Source: Volutella citrinella
Taxonomy: Eukaryota; Ascomycota; Sordariomycetes; Hypocreales; Nectriaceae
Length of the DNA: 64,000 nt
NCBI GenBank assembly: GCA_034401135.1
Contig: JAWZSP010000008.1
Location: 806,001 to 870,000, forward strand
Direction: 5' to 3'
The notes under the pieces are model-generated. The model had not been told where the DNA came from, searched no databases, and worked only from the letters and a program-made list of their open reading frames with translations. The first letter of the stretch is position 1. Every line of letters starts with the position of its first letter. This document shows positions 47,788 through 60,052 of the stretch, piece after piece. A program made the position numbers and the translations under genes.

Positions 47788-48642
47788 ATGGACGAAGGGC
47801 AAACCAACTGCCAGGAACAGGACAAGCCCTTTGGCCCCACGCACGTGCGCGAGGCTCAGGGCCAACACACACATACTGCGATCCTACTCCACGGGCGTGG
47901 AAGCACGGGGCAAGAATTCGCCGTCGAGCTGTTCGAGTCGGAGCTGTCGGACCAGTCCTCGCTTGCGGATCGGCTCCCCGGGTGGAGATGGGTTTTCCCG
48001 TCCTCGCCGGCCGTCTGGAGCAGCGTATTTGAGGAGGAGATGCCGGCCTGGTTCGAGGTACATTCACTCACGCACGTGGACGCGAAGCAGCATCTTCAGA
48101 TGGAGGGCATCCGGCGCTCGGTCCAACACGTCTCGTCGATTCTGGATCAGGAGACTGCTCGACTCGGCGGGCGAGCTCATAGGGTTGTTTTGGGCGGCAT
48201 CAGCCTCGGCGGTGCCGTGGGACTCTGGACGCTGCTTGCTCGTCCGCAGAGCGCTGGCAATCTGGGAGGCTTCTTCGCAGCCAGCACCTGGCTCCCGTTT
48301 TCTAAAAGCGTCGAGATGATAATGGGAACCGACAGGCCGGAACAATCTCCGAATATTGAGGCTGACGCCTTTGCAAGGAGCCTCATGGCACCGCTTCCGG
48401 ATAGCGAAAGCGACCCGCAGACTCCGGCTTCTCTGCCTACGACGCCGGTCCTCATGGGCCACGGGGCGGACGACGCCTACGTCGACGTGGAGTTGGGCAG
48501 GAGAGCCCGAGATGTGCTGGCTCTGGTCGGCTTCAACGTTGAATGGCGAGAGTATACCGGCGCAGATCAAGAGGGACACTGGCTCAAAAGCCCCGAACAA
48601 GTGGACGACATCGCATGTTTCCTATCAAAGTTTCCTGTTTAG
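47788..48642 (+). CDS. Acyl-protein thioesterase/carboxylesterase-like alpha/beta hydrolase
   Basis: A single exon of 284 residues. The alpha/beta-hydrolase landmarks are 'ILLHGRGSTG' (oxyanion loop, H35-G36), the nucleophile elbow G-I-S139-L-G-G, an acid in 'HGADDAYV' (D228 or D229) and H264 in 'EGHWL'. This matches the phospholipase/carboxylesterase family that includes acyl-protein thioesterase 1, though this copy reads GISLGG where APT1 has GFSQGG. No signal peptide, so it is probably cytosolic. The substrate could be acyl-proteins, lysophospholipids or small esters. It faces the O-methyltransferase gene with only 49 bp between the stops. Confidence 0.88.
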   Translation: MDEGQTNCQEQDKPFGPTHVREAQGQHTHTAILLHGRGSTGQEFAVELFESELSDQSSLADRLPGWRWVFPSSPAVWSSVFEEEMPAWFEVHSLTHVDAKQHLQMEGIRRSVQHVSSILDQETARLGGRAHRVVLGGISLGGAVGLWTLLARPQSAGNLGGFFAASTWLPFSKSVEMIMGTDRPEQSPNIEADAFARSLMAPLPDSESDPQTPASLPTTPVLMGHGADDAYVDVELGRRARDVLALVGFNVEWREYTGADQEGHWLKSPEQVDDIACFLSKFPV

Positions 48643-48691
48643 AGGTGCCGACCCCTTCCGTACACATCAGACAAGAGAAGAAACGGACCGC

Positions 48692-49612
48692 TTAGGCCTC
48701 CCTTCCAACACACCGCGTGATTTCGACACCGTCCTGACGTCCTGTTAGCGTATATCCATTTGAACTGCGCATTTGGCGAGGTCTGCACTCACCGGAGTTC
48801 CACAGGGCTCGAAGCTCTCAACCAGCTTGCTCTCGTAGACCAGGGACGGGTCACCCCGCGGGCCCTCATCTTCCGTTGGGGCCGTACGAGCGGCCTCCTT
48901 CTTCTCGGCCACGCTGCTGCGGACATAGGCCAGATACTTGGGGTTCCCCGGCATGATGACGTTGTCCGCCGCCAGGACGGTTCCGGGCGCGACCAGCTTG
49001 AGCTCCTCGGCCAGCTTCAGATCCGCCAGGTACTGGGGCTTCCAGTGGTCGAGGAACAGCAGGTCAACCTGGTCCAGGGTTCCGTCGGCGCGCAGTCGGC
49101 GGAGGGAGTCGTCGCTGGAGCCGACAACGACGCGGACGAAGTCGCGTAGTCCGGCGAGGTCGACGAGTGCGGCGACGACGGCGGCGAACTCGGGGCTTCG
49201 CTCGAGGCTCCAGTACGACGTGCCACCTGCGGCACGAGCTGCAGCGCCGAAGAGAATGGAAGAGTAGCCAACATAGCCACCAAGCTCAACCTGGGGGGAA
49301 TGATTAGCCCGGCCTATGCGCCGAGAGCTGGAGGGGACGGTAGAGCCTCACCATGGTCTTGGGTTTCACTTGGGCAATCAAATCCGTCACAACCTTACCC
49401 TTGTGCTCGCCGACGTTCATGAGGAACTTCTGGGTCCTCGCATATTCGTCAATAGCTTGCAGCACAAGCTCCGGGGAGCCCCTCATCTCGTCCAGGTTGG
49501 GTCGCCCGTACACAAAGTGCAGAAGCGCAATCTCACGACCATCGTTGAAGAAGGTAGTTCCCTCCTCCGTCTCCCGCACCTTGTACGCCTTGGTTGTGTC
49601 AAACGGGGCCAT
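48692..49612 (-). CDS. Catechol-type class I O-methyltransferase, 266 aa
   Basis: Three exons on the minus strand: 49612-49352, 49290-48793 and 48733-48692. The introns are 60 and 59 nt, with GTGAGG and GTGAGT donors. The SAM-binding block is VELGGYVGYSS (88-98), followed by an acidic strand end at E117. The metal and catalytic set of mammalian COMT is intact: D168-H169-W170-K171 and D196-N197 ('AADNVIMPG'). The 13-residue last exon ends 'DGVEITRCVGREA', the expected family tail. These enzymes methylate a catechol oxygen using SAM and Mg2+; the fungal substrate is unknown. Intron 2 has a nearer AG eight bases upstream that would shift the frame. It lies 2 nt after the CTAAC branch site, too close to be used. 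Confidence 0.92.
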
Positions 49613-51479
49613 CTTCTGCTGCTGCTATCGATTTGTCGTCCTTGGCTGGTTTAGTTCAATTTCTCAAACGCAAGCAAAGTCCTTTGGGGGGGAGGAGCAA
49701 AAGAGTCAACGGACGAGTGCGAGCTTGTCTCTCGTCTGAAACTGGGGGGCCACGCGGATGAGACCTTCTTGTAGCACGAGTACGCCCGCCCACCACTCAG
49801 CCGCCGGGCGCCACATGCTTCCTCATCAAAACCCAAAACCAGCTTAGCAAGGCCTTTGGAAGCCGCCCGCGCCCGCCTGTGGAAGCTGCCCGCGCCCGGC
49901 CTCTGCCGTAGCGGGACGCGGGGGCGGCTCTCTTCCCGGCGCCGTCGTCCCGGATCGGCTGGTTGCATATTACAGAGTCACGTCAGCTGCTGCTGTGCGA
50001 CAAGATGCCCGAGCAGCGTCATAGTTGTGGGGGTTCCAGGTTATCGTGAGGGGTTTGACTTCAGCCTCGCTGCCTAACGCCAGCCCCCACCTCCGCCTAG
50101 AACATCGCCAACTACTCCTTCTGGGGGGGCGGCATCGTTCTCGGGGCCGAAGATCTGGTTCGGGATGCAGTAGCGGCTTACAAATAAAACGTCCCAGAAC
50201 CACCGGTTGGACTCCAGTCTTATCGTATCGCCGAGGTTGAATGACTAGCTGGAAAATGAATGAGTAGGATTGTCTTCTCGCCATCCTAGCATACTTAGTA
50301 CTTGCTGTCCCAACCCGCCATGCCCGCGTACCCTGGGTTGACGCCCAGTCATGTCGAAAATGGTATCACTTTGAGATCAGATTTGTTGCGCCAAATGTTC
50401 CATTAGCACTCCTCATATCGCAACATCAGCCTTCCATGCCCCACCATAATACCGATCCCAACGAGCATTTGACCAATTCCGTGATGCCTGACCCTTAGTC
50501 CCATCTGAAAACGAAAGCCTAAAAGCTCGACCTGGGAGAATAACAGCCCCGAGTCCAAACCTGCTCCGAAAAGCCCAAACCCAAGAAAGGAAAAGAAAGA
50601 AGAAAAAAAGCATGAACAACTAGGAAATCGCACAACCAAACAACACTTAATTCAGGTCCACCGCAAACCCCGAATGATGCCCCCTCCTTTTTTTTTAGGT
50701 CGTTGATTTTTTGGGCTGCTTGTGTGTCCGTATACCTCGCATCCGTGTTTCCTATGCCAAATGTTGAAGAGTGAAGAACCGTCCCAAATCAGGCCATTTC
50801 CATCCATGCCGTATTTCACGCGCCAAAACAAATAGCCCCGTTGTGTAAAGACTCCGAAACAGGCCGTCTCGAGAACCTCGGAGTGCCGTTGCGTAAAACA
50901 AAGTGTTGTCAAGAAGACGCCCCGGTAACATATCTTTCCCTTTGCGAACGAATTTGTTGCGAGCCGAGGTGTTGGAATCCTCCAAGATAGACGAGCGCCG
51001 TTGGTCCCGAACCCCTTCGACTATGGCGACCATGAAAAACGAATCAGCCGTAACATCCGTGAGATAACAGCACCACCACCCCGGAATCGCCAGTCCATGG
51101 GTGGCACATCCAAACCAACTTCCGAAATTGTGGACGCCGCCACCATGTCGCGATGAATGCAACTCGCATCAACCGTCCCAGACCTGCAGCTAAACCAGAA
51201 GCAACACTTCAACTCCTCGCGAATGCCATTTCCCCAATGCCCTTCCTGACGAGTCAGATTTGAATAGTGATGTAGCATGCTTTCTTCCTTCAGGGCCTCA
51301 ACAGTAAACAAGGTCGTTCTGTCTCGCTCGACAACGGGGGAGAGAAAAGCAGCCGCATTCCGATTCTGTACACAGCCAACCATCCCATCCTTTGCAAAAG
51401 AATCCATACCTCTGCGCCTGTGCCTATGCAACAAATGACTCGAATCCCGTTTAATCAGAAGGCTCGCCTGTTTGGCCGC
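49613..51479. other. Intergenic
   Basis: About 1.9 kb: promoter of the methyltransferase, then sequence that is probably the 3' UTR of the 51480-53152 gene, with a T9-type run near 50690. No gene recognised; the small frames are not convincing. Confidence 0.55.
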
Positions 51480-53152
51480 CTAGCCCCAGACGCTAGCTGG
51501 GGCGCCGAGACCAGACGACTGACCCCATACGCCGTTACCACGGCCCCAGCCACCGGGGGAGGCAAGAGGGGTGGTAGAGCGCTTGGAAGACGCCGTGGTC
51601 CCGGGAGTGCCAGTTGGGCGAGTGCCGATAGGAGCAACGGCGTTGCCAGCCTGGCTTGGCTTTGATCCAGGAGCAAGGTCTCGAGGGGGGGATCCACCAG
51701 TGGGGCTCGATGTGCTGGTACGGCTCTGAGGTCCGACAGCGCTGTCGAAGACCTTATTGGTCGGGCCAGCAGTCTGGGGGCTGGCAGTGCTCTGAGGGCG
51801 TGAGGACGGCTCAGTCGAAGGTCCGTTGATATCGCTAGCGGAGCCAGGCGTTCCGATGTCACCGCTGGGAGGGGCGCGGCCCATGGTATCAAAGGGCATA
51901 GGTGAATGGCCGCGAATGCTGGAACTGGTGCTTGGGCCGGGGGCTCCAGGGCGAACAGTGCCAGTCTCATCGACGTAACCGCCCTTTTCAGCGAACGGCC
52001 CCTCGCCGTAGAGAGCACTGCGCTGCCGGGCAATCAACTCGCGGGTTTCCTCCTCGGACATGTGCTTGTTGTTGCCGTTGCTGCTGCTGTTTCCATTGTT
52101 GGCGTTGGTATTGTTGTTGCTGTTATTGTTGCTGCTGCCGCCGGCTCCTGGCATCGACATCTCAGAAAGGACAGCTACGGAGAAAGTGGTTAGCCCAAGT
52201 TCAACGAAATCAGTCCATTACAGGGTATGTTGCTCATGACAAGTAGATTGAAGGAAAAAAAGAACATGAGCGGCATCCAGTGACGACATCCGTCGTCCAC
52301 GACCAGAATTTTCTATTTGGGATCTTTTTGCTTTGCGAATAGTAGGAAGTGCTATACAGTAGAGGGAGGCCTACTTCGCTGGTATTGCTGCTCCGTGTGC
52401 AGGTTTCGAAGCTCTCGCTCCCGCTGAGCTGCCATCCTTCTCTTCGCCTGCATGACCTGCTCCGCCTCGTTGGAGCCTCGCGATGGCTGGTGGCGCTGGG
52501 AGGCGTAGAAGTTCTGGAGGTTTGGGCCTTGGGGACCGCGAACGTCGTCAAAGTTGTTCACCGAGTGGGAGCGGGGTCCGCTGCCGTGGGGAGTTCGTCC
52601 ATCTATGAAGAGGAAGAGATTGTTAGTTTGGGCGCTCCTGACGCCCGCCAGACCCAGCTTACTCACCGAGACCTGGGGGGTAACCTGGCGGCGCGAGTTG
52701 TCTGATCACGGGCGTTGTACTCACGTCGACCACCCATGCCGAAGCCCTTCCCAGACTTCTGCAGGTTTTCATAGGCACGGTCAACCTCTAAGACACACAC
52801 GTTAGCATCCATCGCTCTTTAACAACAGTGGTTTTGTCCGTTCCCAACGTAGAGTCAGATGTCGGTCGGTGAGGGACGAAGAAGTCAGGCTACGAGGGAA
52901 TATCCGCGTCATTTCCGAACGAGCCACTGCAGAAGTTTGAACGTACCATCGAACTGATAAGAGAACGCATAGTCGTCCTGGGGTTGGGGTGCGCTGGCAC
53001 CTATAGCGATGGGTCAGCCAAGGACTTTATTGCACGAAACGCAACTTGGTAGCTTTACCGGCACGAACGGGAGTGGTCGAGCCCTGGTGTTCCCAGTTGT
53101 TTTGGGTTGAGGAAGGCGTCGCCGACCACTGTGCGTCGTTATAGTAGGACAT
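51480..53152 (-). CDS. Conserved disordered protein with Trp-Gly C-terminus, 383 aa
   Basis: Six exons on the minus strand: 53152-53059, 53000-52947, 52787-52725, 52684-52667, 52602-52375 and 52174-51480. All junctions are phase 1 and the frame is kept. Intron 3 is only 40 nt and exon 4 only 18 nt; an alternative acceptor at 52673 would make intron 3 52 nt and exon 4 six nt. The N-terminus (MSYYNDAQWSATPS) and the block 'DDYAFSYQFDEVDRAYENLQKSG' are the most conserved-looking parts. A charged helix (AKRRMAAQRERELRNLHTEQQ) follows, then an Asn/Ser-rich tract and a Ser/Pro/Thr-rich tail ending 'GGWGRGNGVWGQ' and 'ASVWG'. No enzyme domain. I believe Pezizomycotina have homologues with this WG tail, but the function is unknown. 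Confidence 0.8.
52064..52140. repeat. Imperfect trinucleotide tract coding for Asn/Ser-rich run
   Basis: GTT/GCT/ATT units within the disordered-protein gene, read as Asn and Ser codons on the minus strand. Confidence 0.75.
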
Positions 53153-56100
53153 TATGCCGGAAGTGATGTTCCAGTCTGTATTGTATTAGGAAGAGGATTT
53201 TGACGTCGAGGGGTTTCGATCGACGTGAGGGAAATCTAGCATCACGAGGTCGTTAGCGGGTGCAACGACACAAGACCAGGATAGTGATGAGGTATTGTCG
53301 ACGCGGGCGACGCAGAGGACTGTTGGACTGAGTCGATGATGTTCGGTTGGAAAGTCTCGCCCAAGCGTTGAGGTTGCGGGTGGCATGTCGCTCAAGTATC
53401 CTGCGCTCCAAACTACCCAACTTGCAGACCATCGACAACAGAACCTGGGCGTGGTCGCAACGCGACACCGACATATTCCATGTACAGTGAGGATGAACTC
53501 ACTCTGGGCGGTCGTCAAGGCTCGACGGCGGTATTGACGAGGCTCGTTACGGAGAATGCGCAAAGGGGTACGCCACGGGCCGCGCGAGTCGGAATTGCGA
53601 ACACGCGAGATGATCAGGAGGGGCGGACGGATGAATGCGTGGTCGCAGGAGCCGCAGGTGAAATGTCAAACGCAAAGACGGTGTCGACGCGCAAGTCGGC
53701 GGACAGACAAAAGGCCTGGAGTAGACAAGGCGAGACAACAAGGGGGAGGGAGAAGGAGAGAGCGAGTCTCGAGGAGGCGGAGATGATGCACAGGCACAAA
53801 TATGGGTGTGATGGGGGAAAAATTCCAGGCGGGAAAGGAGAGAAGGAGCAACAGGGAAAGTGGAAATGGAAGCCACGTCGTGGAGGGACCGACCAGGTGG
53901 GCGCCAGTCGGCAACATGAGAGCGCCAGGTGGTAGCGGCCCGTACGTGGAGCCCTCTTAGGTACTTGCGGCCAAGTACCGCAGCCCGTCTGGGCAGGTCA
54001 GAACTGGTAGTGGATGAAGCCCCAAGGCCACCGTTACGGGACGGTTGACGGGTACCTGGCGGGTCCCTCGAGATGGTAGAGTGCTGTGCCACACCGCTAA
54101 TGTAGCAGGTGGGAATTTCGAACGTCCCCGGGCCGGGTCGAGGGAAGTACTTCGAGTGACGGTACCTGACCCTGTTCCCGAGCTGAAGGGTACCTACACC
54201 GTCGTACCAGCGGTACCAGCGGTACCAACGTCCCTCAAGCCGTCACCCATCCACGCGGTCCACGGCCCATGGTCCGCCGTGCTGCCTCCATGTATCCTCT
54301 TTCCTTCAAATTGCCAACTTGGGTGAGGCGATGGCCGATGGCCGACGATGAGATAGGAGCTGCCTTGCCCGCTTTTCTTCCAGTAAACCACGGTTTGCCA
54401 CAGGTACTCTTGATCGTAGCTCCTACTGTACCTATTTGCACCATGGCCACAGCGAAGGACGACTAGGAGGAGTCGTTTCGTGATTTCATCCCATCATCCT
54501 GTCGCCTTCACCTCTTCACCAGTACTCAAACCGTGCGTATTCCTGCAACCCTCGCCGTTCATCTACGCAACAGTTGCGGCGGCATCAGCACAAGCACAAT
54601 CCGCCAGTCGTCGCCATCCACATCCTCGGTCACAGCCGCTTTGTCCCAATTGACGACGCCGTTGCAACGACTTTGCCCGACCCCGGCCGCCCGTTGCCCG
54701 CTCCGCTAAATTTGATTTGGTAGCCGGGCTAATGACAAGGAAGGAAATGACGATGTGTGGGGGGGTTATAGTGCCTCGTCTTGGCCTCGTCGCCAGCAAT
54801 TGGTACTGTCGGGTGGGTTGCCAGTGCAGCGACGTGAGTGAACACTGTGCGAATACACCAGTACTCAATCCTTTCTCTCCAAGGGTGTCCGCTCCAACTG
54901 CTGTCCGTTACCCTCAAACTCCACCAGCGCTCTTTTGACAGGGCAGCTACTACTAATGCACATGCGATCATCGGGTCCGCTGCGAGGGCCCTACTCCTAC
55001 CCGTATACAGCGTTGTTGGCTGACTGTTACTCTGCATCTGGCGGTGGTAGTACATGCGGAGCTTATACAATGCAGTGCTTCCGTGCTGGCACCAAAGTTG
55101 TTTCTTGAAAAGTCGCAGGCTCCGTTTCGGGCCCGGGGTCTTCCATGCTCGACCCGTCCTCGGCCGATTCCCCTCCGAATCCGACAAGTGGTTTGTCCCG
55201 GGTTCTGGAGACTGGCTCGGGTCCTCTTCTGTACAGAAATGCATTCCCCAGCCTTGCAACGTCGACGAACCTTCAGCCTTGGAGGGGTGTTGGTCAAGCG
55301 CAGATGTGTACGCCCAAGGAGTTGCTAGGCTGATGGATTAATCGGCCGGTTGTCCGACAATGGGTCTTGGGAATAATTAGAGTGGGAACATGACGTCCAA
55401 GTGCAGGCAGACAGTGTCAACTGCAAGTGACTACCGCGAAGGATCCTGTGATTGACTGCATATTTGGACCACTGAGCGCACAATCCTGGCTGCTGATTGG
55501 CGAGATTGCCCTCTCGGTCGCGAATCCCGTCAGCGCGTGCGCAAGCCGACTTGATCTCTCGCATCACTTGATGAGAAGACCGAAGACGATTGCTGATGCG
55601 CTGATGACAGGATACGGCTTGCATCATTCAGGCACACTAGTATCATACCTTGTCCTGGGGCCAGATCAAGACCATCCATCCACTTCACTCCCCCAGAGTG
55701 CCAGAGCCGCCTCACCTCGTCGCCCGCGGCCGGTCGGCGCTTGAGATATGGCGAGCATTGGGCAATTTGAGGCCCCTATCTCCAGGGCTCCGTTGCTAGC
55801 GCCTCTCGCATCAGCTCTGTGATGGTCAGCCCAGCGCCTCTCGACTTGGGGTCGGAACCGCCAGAGGGACCAAGCTCACGGATGGCATATGTGTTGACAT
55901 GGCGTGAGCATTTCAGTACATATTAGCCGGGTCTCATTGCGATAAGATGACCCTTGCCCATACGACCGCAACAAGCGCTCGCCAGTAATAAGGGATGAGG
56001 GAGGTGTCAAATGAGGTGGGTTTGGCCATGATGGTAACGAACTGCTGCTTCGCACTTATTTTTATTCAGCAACATTCGAGATAGATGAACTGTTTCACTT

Positions 56101-59100
56101 TAAGCGCTCACAGCAATAGGTAGGTTTCGCCAATCTCCTGGTTACCCTTATCCCGGAATAGTTGCCACTGAGAGCTTTGAGCTGTGGCGGGGGGTCCTGG
56201 GTGATCCATGAAACAAATTCACTGCAGTGTCATGTATCTTCATGTCATTCCTTCCAAACAAGAGTGGTCTATCAGTGGTTTCCGACGACTTGGCTCAGCC
56301 AATACTGGAACGCTCCGTTCGGTTACTTTTGAGTTCGTAATGGATCTGGCAAAGCAGTTACCGGAAAGGGTCGGTGATGCGTAATAATAACGGGCAATCT
56401 TGAGGCCATATTTCCCCAAGATTGAGCGACCATGCTCAAAATGGCCTTGCCGCATCCGAGGACAGAGTCGCCGTGTCTATGATGGGTCACCACCATCTGC
56501 CTCAACACCGCCCACCAGCAAGCTCACACACTTGATGGAGGTGAGTGGGGGGCCAAATTTCCTCGCTGAGCTCCTAGTGCTTCCCCTTTTCTTTCCCAGC
56601 GCGACGGGCCAGGCCGGTGCTGGCAGGTCCCACTTTGCCTGGCGCTCGCGCTCTTGTTGCTCCGTTTCCAATGTCTGTTCAGTATGCGCGTGGCGGGCGT
56701 GATGCCATGGCGCTGATCGCTGCACTCATTGCATTTGTCAGGGCGGCGCGGCTGCTGGCGGCGGACCGTGTTCACTCGGACTCCAGTTTAACCCCGATGA
56801 AAGCCAAGTCAACGCACAGTGCCAGATTCTCCATATATCCGCCTCGGAGCGGGGAATCTGTCGTTCCCACACAGACGACATCGACAATGTTCCAAGTGAC
56901 CTGGAGGCGCAGCCCGCCAGTGGCCGAAGTCATCTTACCAGTTACTTACAATCCTGCTGCGGGACAGGATTTGAGTGAGGCGAGTCGCCTGAGTGCCCAA
57001 TGGTATTATTGCAGATGAGGTCCTTCAGGCGGTCATGGAAACGGACCAGCGCTGGAGAGTCGGAGAGGAGGCACGCCTTGCTTTTTCCCAGGGATGAGAG
57101 CGGGACCCAGTATGGCTACACGGGAGCGAAGCCGAGCAACCCATGCTATGGCTTGCTGATGGTCCTGTGATGGATGAACTGTGGCTTTCTGGCTGCGTGG
57201 CTGCTTCCTCGATTGCCTGTGATGGTAAGCAAAGGCGTTGCGCGCATCCGGCCCGACCCTTTAGCTTACCTCGCTGTGCTTTGCAAATGCCTGTCAGCCC
57301 AACAGCGCTATCCGTCATCGGTATCGCCGTGGTACTGCCGCTGGTCACCCTGTCACATCCATCGCACGCTCAAGGTGTCAGTGTCAGGTAGCTGACGGGC
57401 GTGCCGCGTGGATTGCTTCACTTCCCTTGCATGTGCAGCTTTCTCCAGTCACTCTGCGCGTCATCGCCAAGTAGACAACAGGAGCCAGCGGGTTCAGAAG
57501 CCGCGAGCTCCAGGCGCGACTGGAAAGGACTCGGCCACCAGGCACACACCCACAGAGTCGTTAGGCGTCGGCCCCTCCAGCGTCACACCCACAGGATTCA
57601 GCCTTCCCAACGTGGTTCGATCCTCGGCCACTTCCTCTAACAGGGTATACGCACGCGGACAGGGCCAGCTCCCAATCACGGCTGGCCCACTGCAAGCGAC
57701 CAAATGGTACACAGTTTTGCTGGCCAGAGCTCTGCATCTCGGGATGCGCTTCATCGACAAAGCCCTTGAAGCCCTTGTCTCCGCCCTAAGCGACTTTATT
57801 GTAAGCAAGCAACAGAAAGGCAGTGGACGGTGCCCATGGGCTCCAGATCATGGCTCCGCCTCACATTCCCGAAGTGCCACGAGGACAGCGCTGGCGCCGC
57901 GACTCACCGACAATAGGCGCCCAGGACCCCGGACGCCATCATTTAGTCACATCACAGACATGGGCTTTACCCCAGATCGGCTTTCTTGCATCTAATTCCC
58001 CTCTAAGGGTTTCAGCTCCGGATTGCCACCAAACAGTCCGCTCGCGTGTTTCTGGAGTGCTGGCTTCCGCCTCTAGCTAGCCCATGCAGCGTTGACAACC
58101 CGAATCCCAATTCCTGACCAAGCAGCAGGACTCTTTACCTACATAGTAGGCATTGCCTTTTGAGCCCAGATCATGCTGCCCTGTGCGGCGGACCGTTCCA
58201 GTAGTTGTTCGCGCTCGGCGCACTAGCAGATCCCGTAGGCGTCAGCTTGACTGGGGTGTTGGGCAGTGACGTGCTGCACATACAACCCCCGCAAGCGAGC
58301 CTGGCATTCTTCGCGGGCAAGCTCGGTAGTTCTAGATTGATCTGCATGGGGCAAATTGACGGAAGTAACACGCTTTCCTTTACAGAACATCCGAGTGCCT
58401 CCACAAGATCGAGGGTCAGAGAGCACAGTCTGCCGCTCCGACGCCTGCTTCGCGATCCGTGGTGCTTGATGCTTCCTCATCGTAGGCAAAAGAACGTCAT
58501 TCTTCATTCTAGCCCTCACATCAATGTCGCCTGGGTGGAAGCCCCAACACAAGGTACCTTTGATGTGAATCCTTGGGCAAGAACTTATTTGTGTGAAGAT
58601 GCCGTAAACGAACAATATGTAGATGAGCAGGGGCAGCAAGTGCTTAGGCCTTGAGAGTGCTTCGGCATGATGACTCTAGGCCACGGTGCCCTGTTCTTCT
58701 GGTTCTAGTTCTAGTTTGAGAGATTCAACGTCATTCAGTCCCAAAGAGACAATATTCGCCCGGTCTGGCAATTGGTATTGTTGTCAAAATATGGAAAACA
58801 AACTAGGGCAAATATTCTGCCGCCATGGTCCATTCGTGTGGTACAACTCACTATTTGTCAATGGTTCATACTCGATTCTGTTTTTTAATATTTTGACAAC
58901 GGTAAGGAGATACAAGTTGCCTAAAATCACACTCTTTCCTGTTTGTGATACCTAAGAACTGACATTAGGAGCTTCGACTCGTGAATACCAGAACCACATC
59001 CTTGCGGACTAACAAGACGACTTTGACGGGGACAGTTCGGGACTGCTCGGTTCGGCGGAGATTCTTCAACCTAGATGTTAGAGTTTCAATCAACCCAGAA

Positions 59101-60052
59101 TCTCCAATAGTTCGATCAAACCCTAGGGCTTGTGGGAGTTCTTCGTATCCAGGGTTGCCTGATGATGGCACCAAATACTAATGTGAGCGAGTTGGCGAGT
59201 ACAACTCAGCATCACTGCCTCGATAGTGGCGCTTTTGGCCTAAGAACTTCAGTCGCTAGTGGGGATATCCAATAAGTATAATCTATAATTGCTCGTCTTG
59301 GGACATGTTGGCGCACTTCTTTAATTGTTTTCGGCTGTGTGATGGAGTTGCAATAACTTGTTATTACCCGTTCGTTATCTCAGAGTATCTGAGCCAGGCC
59401 ATTGGGATACTTCTGCAACACCGTGAAACCCCCGCCAACAGTATTCCATTATTCGTAAAAGGGTATTGCGGTTTCACTATGTACGTATGAGGCCGTTTGT
59501 TTCCGAGGCTTCTCGAAATCTTGCATTTGTAAAGGGATACAATACAACATTCGTCTGTTGACAAGCCTTAGATGTACTCTTCAATTGAAACTAATTACAG
59601 CTCTCGACAACCCAGAGTAAGTTTTCGCTCAAATACTCGCCCCCAACCTGAGTCAATGACTTGAGTAGTACAAACTCTGGTTCCTTGTCAGCGCAAACTC
59701 CAGCCTCCAAATTCTAGTTTCACCATGTTGTTGTTGTTTTTTCAGTTAGAAAATCACAGGGTCTAAGATAGTCTAAAGTGTTTTATTTTATATAGTCGCT
59801 CCTGTATTCACTCGTAGATGTTCGCTCGTAGTATACCGTACACAATGCTTACCCAAATTGCTCCCCTGCTACACAACTCTTCTTTGCGAGTTGATAGCCC
59901 CGAAATGCTAGTTGACCGATACTGTTTTCTCCCCTCTGACCAATATTTTCAGATGAAAACTAGAAAACACAATGATGACGCCATATGGACCCTAACTCGT
60001 AACAGTAGCCCAGACGCGAGCTGTCTGGTTCTAGGTAGTGAGAGACTATTCT
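53153..60052. other. Intergenic, 6.9 kb, no gene supported
   Basis: Begins with the leader and promoter of the disordered-protein gene (purine-rich on the plus strand up to about 53.9 kb). The middle is GC-rich without domains. From about 58.65 kb to 60.0 kb base composition turns clearly more AT-rich, with small hairpins such as AATAACTTGTTATT near 59350. It may be a decayed repeat or just a 3' flank. Confidence 0.55.
54204..54230. repeat. Three 9-bp tandem copies of GTACCAGCG type
   Basis: GTACCAGCG, GTACCAGCG and GTACCAACG in a row; the third copy has one change. Confidence 0.8.

Noticed and set aside
46249..49612. Possible metabolic cluster (redox protein, hydrolase, O-methyltransferase)
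   Set aside because: No core synthase (PKS, NRPS, terpene cyclase), P450 or cluster regulator nearby; all three are common stand-alone genes.
57590..57660. GGTTCGATCC resembling a tRNA B box
   Set aside because: No A box at the right distance and no T-stem or acceptor-stem pairing.
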